DNA of 64,000 nt from Thermophilibacter provencensis (GTDB lineage Bacteria > Actinomycetota > Coriobacteriia > Coriobacteriales > Atopobiaceae). The DNA is taken from positions 1-64,000 of the forward strand of contig NZ_LT671417.1 in the NCBI RefSeq assembly GCF_900128445.1, given 5' to 3'. The position numbers and the translations under genes were made by a program. Each line of letters starts with the position of its first letter. Within the stretch, counting starts at the first letter, position 1. Shown here in pieces: positions 50,556 through 57,913 of the stretch. Below the pieces are notes generated by a model. That model searched no databases. It was not told the DNA's origin and saw nothing but the letters and a program-made list of their open reading frames with translations.

Positions 50556-51179
50556 ATGACCGTTCTCGACACGAGCATGCCCCACATCCCCGTGATGATG
50601 ACGCTCGGCCCCCACGAGCCCATAGCTGACGTCACGCTGCCCGAGGGCTATCGCTTTGCCCCCTGGGAGCCGCGCTTCCGCGAGCCGTGGGTGCGGCTGC
50701 ACGTCCTTCTCGGCCAGCTGCCCTCGTACGAGGAGGGGGTCGCGTACTTCGGGCGCACCTACGAGTCGGATCCCGCCGCCCTCGAGCGTCAGATGGTCCT
50801 CGCGGTCGATGCGAACGGCGTCCTTGCCGGGACGAGCTCTCTCTGGCGCGGCGACCACTTCGGCAAGCCGCGCCTGCGCGTGCACTGGGTCGGGGTGGAC
50901 CCCGCCCATCAGCGCCGCGGCCTCGCCCGCGCGCTGATGCTCCGGACGATCGCCCTCTACGACGAGCTCGTCCCCGCGGGCGAGCCGCCCCTCTACCTCA
51001 CCACGCAGACGGAGAGCTGGGTCGCCTGCGGAATGTATCGCAAGCTCGGGTTTGTTCCCTACCGAGGCCCTATGCCCCCAAACTTTGGCTCCGACCCTGA
51101 GACGTTTTGTGACAAAAATGACAAGGCCTGGCGCCTCATCGACGACAGGCTGAGAAACTGCGCCCGCTCGCCGCGCTAG
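50556..51179 (+). CDS. GNAT-family N-acetyltransferase
   Basis: A 207-residue acetyltransferase. The acetyl-CoA pyrophosphate loop is VDPAHQRRGLARALM (about residues 112-126), preceded by strand 4 (RVHWVGV) and followed by a GMYRKLGFVPYRG strand-helix near the C-terminus. The substrate is unknown. ATG 50556 follows GAGAGGAG; the spacer from mgtA has a CCCGTCGTAT direct repeat (50504 and 50524). The C-terminal 25 residues are encoded by locally AT-rich DNA (51080-51125). Confidence 0.8.
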   Translation: MTVLDTSMPHIPVMMTLGPHEPIADVTLPEGYRFAPWEPRFREPWVRLHVLLGQLPSYEEGVAYFGRTYESDPAALERQMVLAVDANGVLAGTSSLWRGDHFGKPRLRVHWVGVDPAHQRRGLARALMLRTIALYDELVPAGEPPLYLTTQTESWVACGMYRKLGFVPYRGPMPPNFGSDPETFCDKNDKAWRLIDDRLRNCARSPR

Positions 51180-51293
51180 CGCAACCGCCCACGAACTCCC
51201 TCCTCTCCCCGATGGCGGAAAGGGGCCTCCGACCTCGCCCCGCAGCAACGCGTCAGCAGGTGGGAAGACAACTCGCGCGCCAAAGTTGGTAGG

Positions 51294-51317
51294 CTCCTTC
51301 GCACCCGATCGAAGGAG
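51294..51317 (+). promoter_or_regulatory. Hairpin masking a ribosome binding site
   Basis: CTCCTTCG (51294-51301) is the exact complement of CGAAGGAG (51310-51317), which contains the only Shine-Dalgarno sequence for the ATG at 51324. The loop is 8 bases. Folding would hide the site, so translation may be switched by temperature, a ligand or an antisense RNA. Confidence 0.5.
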
Positions 51318-51323
51318 GTTCCC

Positions 51324-52022
51324 ATGCGCAGGCAGCAGACCGTAGGAGACGTCCTCCTCGAGGCACGCGCCCCCTACTCCCACATGGACGAGGACGACTC
51401 GAGGCTCTTCTACTCCACGATGAACGCGCTTCTCGTCTATGCCAACAACCGACTGCACGTCATCAGCCCCAAGAGGCTCAGGGCGCGCCCCGGAGACCCG
51501 TGCATGCTCTACGAGAACGGCGGTCGGGTCTCCGAGGAGCTCTGGAAGCACCGGGCGCTCGTGGACGACTTCGTGCGGGAGAACCCCCTTGGCCTCAGCG
51601 AGCGACAGCTCGAGGTGGCGCGACCCTGGCGACACGCGCTGCGTGACATGTTCACCGTCGTGGACGCGGACGCCGACCGCGCCATCTACATGAACCAGGA
51701 CCGCCTCTTCGTGGTGGGAGCGTCCCAGGACCCGGCCGACTCCCACGTCCACCACATCCCCTCGCTCATGCTCCTCACGCTCGTGCCCTTCAAGGGCGGC
51801 ATCGTGACGAGCGGCATCACGCTGCACCTCTCGCCCAGGCCGCATCCCTGGGCGGTTCCGCTCATCGCCCGCCAGGCCGCCGAGCTCGCCGTGCGACCGC
51901 TCGTCTCCACGGCCAACGACCTGCTCCTCTACGCATCCGGCGTCTCCGACGACGAGAACCGCGTCACGCCGCGCTTCCAGAGGGAGGTCGACGAGTCATT
52001 TGCGACGGGGGCCATCGCGTAG
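51324..52022 (+). CDS. Uncharacterised 232-residue protein
   Basis: I do not recognise the family. The protein is soluble, with an early LFYSTMNALLVYANNRLHVI segment (residues ~27-46), a MYENGGRVSEELWKHRALVDDFVRENP helical region, a central HHIPSLMLLTLVPFKGGIVTSGITL beta-rich stretch, and a late LVSTANDLLLYASGVS. The start has GAAGGAGG at good spacing but inside a hairpin. It is followed after 10-67 bases (depending on the start used) by the toxin-antitoxin pair in the same direction. No signal peptide or transmembrane helix is seen. Confidence 0.6.
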   Translation: MRRQQTVGDVLLEARAPYSHMDEDDSRLFYSTMNALLVYANNRLHVISPKRLRARPGDPCMLYENGGRVSEELWKHRALVDDFVRENPLGLSERQLEVARPWRHALRDMFTVVDADADRAIYMNQDRLFVVGASQDPADSHVHHIPSLMLLTLVPFKGGIVTSGITLHLSPRPHPWAVPLIARQAAELAVRPLVSTANDLLLYASGVSDDENRVTPRFQREVDESFATGAIA

Positions 52023-52063
52023 GGGGGCAACGATGCGCAGAGGGGGAAAGCGGCACACGGCAA

Positions 52064-52094
52064 CTCATCTCAGATTGATACAATCTGAGATGAG
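52064..52094 (+). promoter_or_regulatory. Perfect palindrome at the toxin-antitoxin promoter
   Basis: Arms CTCATCTCAGATTG/CAATCTGAGATGAG (14 bases each, 3-base centre). It contains TACAAT (52079-52084), a good -10 element, and covers the ATG at 52090. A site of this kind fits autorepression by the ribbon-helix-helix antitoxin. Confidence 0.65.
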
Positions 52095-52380
52095 CGCATG
52101 GCCAGTAGAGCACGTCGAGGTACACGACCGCGTCCACGAGCGTCATCCCGAGATTCTGGCCGAGGATGTTTGCAGCGCCTGGAAGAACGCCTTTCTCTCC
52201 AGACCTAGAACTGACGACGGAACGGTTCGCCAAGTCGCAATAGGGCAAGACGGAAGGGGGCGTCTCCTCGAGATGGTCGCCCAGCGCATCGGACCCTCAA
52301 CCTGGCTCGTCTATCACGCCATGACGCCGCCGGGCGATAAGATGCCCAAAGAGCTGCGAGCACTTTGGAGGGAGAAGTAG
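52090..52380 (+). CDS. BrnT-like toxin of a type II toxin-antitoxin pair
   Basis: A 96-residue protein with HPEILAEDVCSAWKNAFLSRPR, then RQVAIGQDGRGRLLEMVAQR and STWLVYHAMTPPGDKMPKEL, the helix-hairpin pattern of BrnT-like or RelE-fold ribonuclease toxins. The size fits if translation starts at 52090, inside the palindrome and about 6 bases after a TACAAT box, implying a nearly leaderless message. Alternatively it starts at 52033 (115 residues, GGGGGG site upstream). The antitoxin gene follows after 3 bases. Confidence 0.65.
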   Translation: MSAWPVEHVEVHDRVHERHPEILAEDVCSAWKNAFLSRPRTDDGTVRQVAIGQDGRGRLLEMVAQRIGPSTWLVYHAMTPPGDKMPKELRALWREK

Positions 52381-52383
52381 GAC

Positions 52384-52725
52384 ATGTCGCTGACGGACGA
52401 GGAGATTTACGAGCTGACCGGGCTGACGAGCAAGGACTTTGACCGCATGGCCCGACCCTTTGAGGACGGCTCGTGGATCGATGACGACGGCAACCCCATC
52501 CACTTTGACGGCCCCATCGAGTACGGGCCGCCGCGCCTCTACCTGGAGGACCGTGCCATGTGGACCTTTGACATCCCCGGCGCCCACATCGCGGCGGTGG
52601 ACCGAGCGATCAAGCGCCTCGGCATCACCAAGTCCGAGTTCATGCAGAGCGCCGTCCGCCGCGAGCTCGAGCGCGTGGGCGAGAAGATCGAGGATCCCGA
52701 TGACACGGACCGCGTGAAGGCGTAG
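52384..52725 (+). CDS. Ribbon-helix-helix antitoxin
   Basis: A 113-residue protein whose C-terminal part, HIAAVDRAIKRLGITKSEFMQSAVRREL (about residues 76-104), is a CopG/RHH-type DNA-binding motif. The N-terminal part is acidic and probably wraps the toxin. Toxin first, antitoxin second with a 3-base gap is the brnTA order. It would neutralise the upstream BrnT-like protein and bind the palindrome at 52064. A hairpin follows the gene. Confidence 0.72.
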   Translation: MSLTDEEIYELTGLTSKDFDRMARPFEDGSWIDDDGNPIHFDGPIEYGPPRLYLEDRAMWTFDIPGAHIAAVDRAIKRLGITKSEFMQSAVRRELERVGEKIEDPDDTDRVKA

Positions 52726-52729
52726 ACGC

Positions 52730-52772
52730 GGGGTCGCGGCGCGCAGAGGCGATCCCCACACGCCGCGACCCC
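52730..52772. terminator. Bidirectional hairpin between antitoxin and PHP gene
   Basis: Perfect 12-base stem GGGGTCGCGGCG/CGCCGCGACCCC with a 19-base loop, between the convergent antitoxin gene and the end of the phosphonate operon. Confidence 0.75.
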
Positions 52773-52783
52773 TCAGAAGGACG

Positions 52784-53689
52784 CTACCGGAGCCCCGCCT
52801 CGGCGGAGAAGAGCTCGGCCACACGCTCGCCCGCCTCCTCGGGCGTGACGAAGCGCTCGCCCAGGCACGCCGGCGCGCCGTAGCGCCCGTGGAAGTCCGA
52901 GCCGCCGGTGACGAAGAGGCCGAACTCCCCCGCCACGCCGAGCGCACGCTCCTCGTCCTTCTCGTCATGGTCCGGATGGAAGGCCTCGATGCCCTGCAGC
53001 CCCTCGCCCACGAGCTCGGCCACGGCGGACCACGAGTCCATCTGCCCGGGGTGCGCGAGCACCGCCACGCCGCCCTGCTCCCGGATGGCGCGCACGACAT
53101 CGGTGGCCGCCGGGTACGCAATGTCGCGCGCGGCGACGCCGCCGCCCTTGAAGAGGCTGCGGTAGAGGGCCTGATAGTCGCGTTCGGTGTACGCCTGCCC
53201 GCAGAGCGCCTCCATGACGTGCTGCTTGTAGACGGCCGTGCTTCTCCCCGCCACGCGCGCGACGCGGCCGAGGTCGAGCTCGCGCCAGCCGGAGCGGGCG
53301 ATCGCCCACGCCTGCCAGAGCGAGTTGGCGGTCCGGGCGGCAAGCGTCTCGGCGACGATGCGCTCGAGCGGGCCCGACCCGTCCGCGGTGGCCTCCAGCC
53401 CGTAGCCCAGCACGTGCACCTTGCGTCCCGTCCCCGGGTTCCACGCCGAGACCTCGACGCCGGCAAGGACGGGCAGGCCGAACGCCCGCGCGACCTCTCG
53501 CACCTCGGAGAGCTGCGAGAGGCTGTCGTGGTCGGTCACTGCAAGGCCCGCGAGCCCGGCCTCCCACGCCTCGCGCACGAGCTCCGCCACGCCCTTCGAC
53601 CCGTCCGAGAAGGTCGAGTGCGCGTGCAGGTCATACGACCCCACCACGTCACGGTGCGCCGACCTGCCGCGTGCCGCCGCCATCATCAT
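52784..53689 (-). CDS. PHP-domain phosphoesterase of the phosphonate operon
   Basis: A 301-residue metal-dependent hydrolase with the four PHP motifs: DLHAHSTFSDG (residue ~20), VTDHDS (~50), AHPGQ (~212) and a late TGGSDFHG (~265). It is the last gene of the phn operon; its run of ATG codons overlaps the stop of the acetyltransferase. A PHP enzyme encoded beside phn genes in Eggerthella lenta is known to hydrolyse both ester bonds of a ribose cyclic phosphate. The same step, clearing the 1,2-cyclic phosphate formed by C-P lyase, is the likely role here, replacing PhnP. Family sure; substrate inferred from context. Confidence 0.82.
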   Translation of the reverse strand: MMMAAARGRSAHRDVVGSYDLHAHSTFSDGSKGVAELVREAWEAGLAGLAVTDHDSLSQLSEVREVARAFGLPVLAGVEVSAWNPGTGRKVHVLGYGLEATADGSGPLERIVAETLAARTANSLWQAWAIARSGWRELDLGRVARVAGRSTAVYKQHVMEALCGQAYTERDYQALYRSLFKGGGVAARDIAYPAATDVVRAIREQGGVAVLAHPGQMDSWSAVAELVGEGLQGIEAFHPDHDEKDEERALGVAGEFGLFVTGGSDFHGRYGAPACLGERFVTPEEAGERVAELFSAEAGLR

Positions 53690-54153
53690 CGAAGGCCCCC
53701 TTCGTCCGGAGGCATGCTCAGACGCACGTGCGTCCGCCGCATGCCCATCCTCTCGTAGAACCGGTGCGCCTCCGCGCGGTGAAGCTTGGAGGTCACCTCA
53801 AGCACCTCGCAATCGCGCTCGACGGCAAGCCGGCGAGCGGCCTCGAACAGCTGCGCCCCCAGCCCCTCGCCCCGGCGTCCCGACGCGACGACGAGCTCCA
53901 TGACCTCGGCCGCCGGACGGGCATGGTGCAGCTGGTCCTCGATGCGCAGGTTGAGCATCCCCAGGACCTCATCGCCCTCTTCGCAGACGAGGCACGCGTG
54001 GCGCCCGTCCTCGAGCTGCGCCGCAAGGCGACGGGAGAAGGCCTCCGGGTCGAGCGCCGCGCCCTCCATGTCGCTCACGAGCGCGCAGAGCGCCGACGCG
54101 TCCTCGGCCGTTGCCCGCCTCACAACGGCGCCGTCCTTCTCGCCTACGCGCAT
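53686..54153 (-). CDS. GNAT acetyltransferase in the phosphonate operon (PhnO-like position)
   Basis: A 155-residue GNAT enzyme with the AcCoA loop VVASGRRGEGLGAQLFEAARRLA (about residues 90-112) and a C-terminal AHRFYERMGM. It overlaps PhnL by 10 bases at its start and the PHP gene at its end, so it is part of the operon. PhnO in other bacteria acetylates aminoalkylphosphonates before C-P cleavage; position supports that role, but the sequence alone does not prove it. Its first residues, MRVGEKDG, again contain a GAGAAGGAC motif. Confidence 0.78.
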   Translation of the reverse strand: MRVGEKDGAVVRRATAEDASALCALVSDMEGAALDPEAFSRRLAAQLEDGRHACLVCEEGDEVLGMLNLRIEDQLHHARPAAEVMELVVASGRRGEGLGAQLFEAARRLAVERDCEVLEVTSKLHRAEAHRFYERMGMRRTHVRLSMPPDEGGLR

Positions 54154-54845
54154 ACGAACCCACCGGCCTGCATGTTGTACTCGCGGTCGCAGACGCCCTC
54201 CATGAACTCGAGGTCGTGGAAGATGCCGAGCATCGTGGTGCCGCCGGCCTTGAGCTGCTCGATGAGGTCGCGCACCTTGAGCTTGCTCGCGTTGTCGAGG
54301 CTCGCCGTCGGCTCGTCGAGCAGGAGCAGCCGCGGGCGGCGCACCATGGCGCGGGCGATGTTGAGCCTGAGCTTCTCACCGCCCGAGAACGTGTTGGGAT
54401 AGAGGTCCCAGAGCGGCCGGGGGAAGTCGAAGTGCTCGAGCATGCGCGTGGTCTCGGACTCGACGTCCCTCTCGTCGGCGAAGGCCTCCGCGGCACTCGC
54501 CGCGACGATCTGGCGGGCCGTGGTGCGCGGCACCACGTCGAGGAACTGCGAGACGTAGCCGATCTCGTAGTTCCTCAGGTAGATCACGCGCCGCTCGTCG
54601 AGCGTGGCCAGGTCGACCATCCCGAAGGCCTCGGAGTCGTAGAGGATGCTCCCGGACTCGGGGAGGTTCGTGCGGTAGAGGCACTTGAGGATCGTCGACT
54701 TGCCCGATCCGGAGCGGCCCGTGATGCCCACGAACTCTCCCTGCTCGACCACGAGGGAGACGTCCTCGCAGCCTCGGACGCGACGGTCGGCCGCGTGCAG
54801 CGTGAACCCCTTGGAGAGGTTCCTGATCTCGAGCATCGCGCTCAT
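54144..54845 (-). CDS. phnL: C-P lyase ABC-type subunit PhnL
   Basis: A 233-residue ABC ATPase fold protein. It has Walker A GRSGSGKST (~42), signature SGGEKLRLNIARAM (~150), Walker B LLLLDEPTASLD and a late HDLEFM. PhnL lacks membrane partners; it works with PhnG-K in making the ribose-1-phosphonate triphosphate intermediate. The ATG at 54845 overlaps the PhnM stop (ATGA). The tail MQAGGFVCA is short. Confidence 0.92.
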   Translation of the reverse strand: MSAMLEIRNLSKGFTLHAADRRVRGCEDVSLVVEQGEFVGITGRSGSGKSTILKCLYRTNLPESGSILYDSEAFGMVDLATLDERRVIYLRNYEIGYVSQFLDVVPRTTARQIVAASAAEAFADERDVESETTRMLEHFDFPRPLWDLYPNTFSGGEKLRLNIARAMVRRPRLLLLDEPTASLDNASKLKVRDLIEQLKAGGTTMLGIFHDLEFMEGVCDREYNMQAGGFVCA

Positions 54846-56116
54846 GCGCGCACCCCCTCGTCGGATAGCGTCTCCGCGCGCGTCGCCGCGTCCACGGCAA
54901 AGCGCGCCGACATGCTCGGCAGCGCCGGATACCACATGCGGGAGACCACGCGGCCGTCCACGAGCGTCGCCGTGATCACGGGATAGGATCGCTGGCCCTC
55001 CTCGACCTCGCGCACCACCAGCACGTCCGCCTTCTTGCCCTCCTCGAGGCTGCCGAGCTCGCCGTCGATCCCCACGGCGCGGGCAGGGCTGATGGTGAGC
55101 ATGGCGAAGGCCTGCTCGAGCGGCAGCTTGAAGTCGTGGTGCAGGACGAAGGCGCTCTGGAGCATGGCCGTCGGGTAGTAGTCCGAGCACAGGCAGCGGG
55201 CCACGCCGGCGCGCACCGCGTCCCGCGCGGAGAGGTTGCCCGAGTGGCTCTTGCCCAGCAGGATGTTGGGCGTCCCCATCACCGTGTACATGCCGCGCTC
55301 GCAGGCGGCCGCGGCCACCTCCTGAGAGATGGGGAACTCCGAGATGGTGCAGCCGAGCTCGCGCATGAGGTCGAGCTTCTCCACCGAGTCGTCATCGTGG
55401 CTCGCCAGCGCCACGCCCATCTCGCGCGCGACCGCGGCAAGGCGGGAGAGCTGCTCGAATGCGAGCTTGGGAGACCCCTGCTGCTGCTCGATCATGCGCG
55501 CGGCGTCCTCGTCCGTGACCTCGCGCGTGAACGAGCGCCTCCAGACCTCTATGTCGCGATACTGCCCCTGACCAGGGGTGTGGTCCATGAAGGACAGCTC
55601 GTCGATCTCGCCGGCGCGCAGGTGGCGCTCCACCTCGCCCACCAGGTCGACGTTGTCGATCTCGAGGCGCAGGTGCAGGCGGTGACGGATGAGGTGGGCG
55701 TTTCTCCCCTCGGTCGCCTTGGCGGCCGCGACGAGCGCCATGATCTTCTCGGTGTTCTCCCAGCGCCTCACGGGCTTGAGGTCCATCTCGGCGTGCCCGT
55801 AGGCGGAGAGCGAGTGGAACATCGTGGTCACGCCGTGGGCGAGAAGCTCGCGCTCGGCCTCGAAGAGCGCCGTGGGGAAGTCCATGAGGACGGTCGGGCG
55901 CGGCGAGATGACCGTCTCGATGTAGTCCGAGTGGATGTCCACGAGGCCGGGGGCCACATAGCCCCCGTGGGCGTCAATCACGCCGAACCCCGCCGCCTCG
56001 GCGTCGAGGGCGCCCTGCCGCTGGATGGCGGCTATGCGGTCCTTCTCGACCACGAGCTCGTAGCCGAAGAGCAGCCGGTCGGGCTGCACGATGATGCCGT
56101 TTCTGATGACGTACAA
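54842..56116 (-). CDS. phnM: Alpha-D-ribose 1-methylphosphonate 5-triphosphate diphosphatase PhnM
   Basis: A 424-residue amidohydrolase that removes pyrophosphate from the ribose phosphonate triphosphate. It shows APGLVDIHSDYIE (metal ligands HxD type, about residue 63), a central SHDDDSVEKL, and the late LCSDYYPTAML with its catalytic aspartate. I start it at a TTG (MYVIRNGIIVQ) with GGGAGG just upstream. An ATG 22 codons earlier would translate a REP palindrome and overlap phnK. It lies between phnK and phnL, an unusual order compared with E. coli (phnKLM). Confidence 0.9.
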   Translation of the reverse strand: MYVIRNGIIVQPDRLLFGYELVVEKDRIAAIQRQGALDAEAAGFGVIDAHGGYVAPGLVDIHSDYIETVISPRPTVLMDFPTALFEAERELLAHGVTTMFHSLSAYGHAEMDLKPVRRWENTEKIMALVAAAKATEGRNAHLIRHRLHLRLEIDNVDLVGEVERHLRAGEIDELSFMDHTPGQGQYRDIEVWRRSFTREVTDEDAARMIEQQQGSPKLAFEQLSRLAAVAREMGVALASHDDDSVEKLDLMRELGCTISEFPISQEVAAAACERGMYTVMGTPNILLGKSHSGNLSARDAVRAGVARCLCSDYYPTAMLQSAFVLHHDFKLPLEQAFAMLTISPARAVGIDGELGSLEEGKKADVLVVREVEEGQRSYPVITATLVDGRVVSRMWYPALPSMSARFAVDAATRAETLSDEGVRA

Positions 56117-56134
56117 CGTTCCTCCCAACGGTAT

Positions 56135-56161
56135 GTGGAAAAGTGACTGTCCCCTTTCCAC
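56135..56161. repeat. REP fragment between phnK and phnM
   Basis: GTGGAAAAGTGACTG then TCCCCTTTCCAC, an imperfect 27-base palindrome of the GGGGACAGT type, inserted just after phnK and just before the phnM ribosome binding site. Confidence 0.65.
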
Positions 56162-56162
56162 G

Positions 56163-57050
56163 TCAGAGCAGCGAGTAGACAAGTTCCTGGGTGTAGGCGT
56201 GCTGCGGGTCCTGCATGATCTGGTCGGTGAGGCCGTGCTCGATGACGCGGCCGTCGAGCATCACGATCGTGCGGTCCGCGAGCAGGCGGATGACGCCCAG
56301 GTCATGGCTCACCACGACCATCGAGACGCCGAGGTCGCGCCTGAGCGAGAGAATCAGGTCGAGCACGCGGGCCTGCACGGACAGGTCGAGGCCCGTGGTG
56401 ACCTCGTCAAGGAAGAGCACCGGCGGCTCGTTGGAGAGCGCCTTGGCGATCTGCACGCGCTGCTGCATGCCGCCCGAGAAGTCGCGCGGGGCGTCCTGGG
56501 CGCGTCGCAGCGGGATCCGCACGCGCTCGAGCAGCTCCTCGCCTCGCGCGACCATGCGCTCGACGCTCCTGCAGCCGGCCGCGATCTGCTTCTCGGCGAT
56601 GTTGGAGAGCGCCGAGAAGGACATGCGCAGGCCCAGGTAGGGGTTCTGGTAGACCATGCCGAAGATGCGGTCGCGGATGAAGCGCTTCTGCTGGCGGGAG
56701 ATCTCGAAGCAGTTGGCGGCGCCGTCGTCGTAGGGGGCGACGCGCATGTCGCCCTCAGTCGGGTCCTGGTCGAAGTAGAGGCACTGCATGAGCGTCGACT
56801 TGCCGGAGCCCGACTCGCCCACGATGCCCAGGATCTCGCCGGGGTGCACCTCGAGCGAGACGTCGCGCACGGCGTGCACGGTCCCGCAGACCGGGCAGAT
56901 GTTGCGCTCGAGCACGGCCCCCGGCGCGAGGCAGTGCGCGCAGCCCGGGCCAAAGCGGCGGGACAGGTGGCGCACGGCCAGGACCGGCGCCTCGTCAACG
57001 AACTCGTGGCGCATGGTCGCGGGCAGAAGGCCCAGGTCCTTCTCGGCCAT
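56163..57050 (-). CDS. phnK: C-P lyase ABC-type subunit PhnK with zinc-ribbon insert
   Basis: A 295-residue ABC ATPase fold protein binding the PhnGHIJ core. Walker A GESGSGKST (~81), signature FSGGMQQRVQIAKAL (~192), Walker B VLFLDEVTTGLD and VVSHDLGVIRLLADR. Before Walker A it carries CAHC and CPVC 11 residues apart (Cys37, 40, 52, 55), a zinc-ribbon-like insert that E. coli PhnK does not have. The ATG at 57050 overlaps the PhnJ stop by one base. The first codons (MAEKDLG) contain GAGAAGGAC. Confidence 0.92.
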   Translation of the reverse strand: MAEKDLGLLPATMRHEFVDEAPVLAVRHLSRRFGPGCAHCLAPGAVLERNICPVCGTVHAVRDVSLEVHPGEILGIVGESGSGKSTLMQCLYFDQDPTEGDMRVAPYDDGAANCFEISRQQKRFIRDRIFGMVYQNPYLGLRMSFSALSNIAEKQIAAGCRSVERMVARGEELLERVRIPLRRAQDAPRDFSGGMQQRVQIAKALSNEPPVLFLDEVTTGLDLSVQARVLDLILSLRRDLGVSMVVVSHDLGVIRLLADRTIVMLDGRVIEHGLTDQIMQDPQHAYTQELVYSLL

Positions 57051-57913
57051 CAGGCCTCGCCTCCCCTCTCGTCCGCGGCGCGCGCGGCGACGCGCTGGGC
57101 GCAGAAGTCGGTGTCGGAGCACTGCCAGGCAGGCTCGCCGGTCGCAGGGTCCACGGTCTGGGTGAGATAGACGCCCGTGGCGCCGCAGACGCAGCAGCGC
57201 GCCCCCTCGAAGTCCTCGGTCACGAAGGGGTGGTCGTCAAAGGCGAGCGACTCTACGCGGGTGTGCGGCGGCACGGCGTAGATCTTCTTCTCGCGGCCGG
57301 CGCCGAGCAGCGTGAGGTTCTCGGCGTCGTCGAGCTTGAAGTTGTCGTAGCGCGGGATGGGGCTCGGCGCCATGACGTAGCGACCGTTCACCATCACCGG
57401 GTGGTCCGCGCCCGTCGTGGTGGTGCCGTAGCGCACGACCTGCTCGAAGAGCTCGAGGTAGGCGCCCGTGTACTCGGCCTCGGCGTGGAGTCGCTTGGTG
57501 ACGGTCTCGCGCGGCTCGTAGGTACGCAGCGGCTCAGGCGTGGGGACCTGCAGCACGAGCAGCTGGTCGCGCGTGAGCGGGCGCTCGGGAATGCGGTGGC
57601 GGCTCTGGATGAGCGTCGCCCCCTCCGTGTGCGTGGTCGTCTCCACGCCCGTGGTCTCGCGCACGAGCCTGCGGATGGAGACGGCGTTCACGCTCGCGTC
57701 CGACCCCTGGTCGATGACCTTGAGCACGTCATCGGGGCCGATGCAGGAGAGCGTGAGCTGCAGGCCGCCCGTGCCCCAGCCGCGTCCGATGGGCATCTCG
57801 CGACTGGCAAAGGGCACCTGGTAGCCCGGAATGGCCACGGCCTTGAGCGCGGCGCGGCGAATCTCCCGCTTGGAGCCCTCGTCGAGGAAGGCGAAGTTGT
57901 AGTTCCTACGCAT
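57050..57913 (-). CDS. phnJ: Alpha-D-ribose 1-methylphosphonate 5-phosphate C-P lyase PhnJ
   Basis: A 287-residue radical SAM enzyme that breaks the carbon-phosphorus bond. The unusual cluster motif is exact: CX2CX21CX5C in the C-terminal region (first pair in CCVCG, last pair in CSDTDFC). NYNFAFLDEGSKREIRRA, YQVPFASREMPIGRGWGTGG and MVNGRYVMAPSPIPRYDNFKL are PhnJ signatures. I start at the ATG at 57913 because GGAGG is then 8 bases away; an ATG two codons earlier would be too close. Overlaps phnI by 8 bases. Confidence 0.96.
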   Translation of the reverse strand: MRRNYNFAFLDEGSKREIRRAALKAVAIPGYQVPFASREMPIGRGWGTGGLQLTLSCIGPDDVLKVIDQGSDASVNAVSIRRLVRETTGVETTTHTEGATLIQSRHRIPERPLTRDQLLVLQVPTPEPLRTYEPRETVTKRLHAEAEYTGAYLELFEQVVRYGTTTTGADHPVMVNGRYVMAPSPIPRYDNFKLDDAENLTLLGAGREKKIYAVPPHTRVESLAFDDHPFVTEDFEGARCCVCGATGVYLTQTVDPATGEPAWQCSDTDFCAQRVAARAADERGGEA

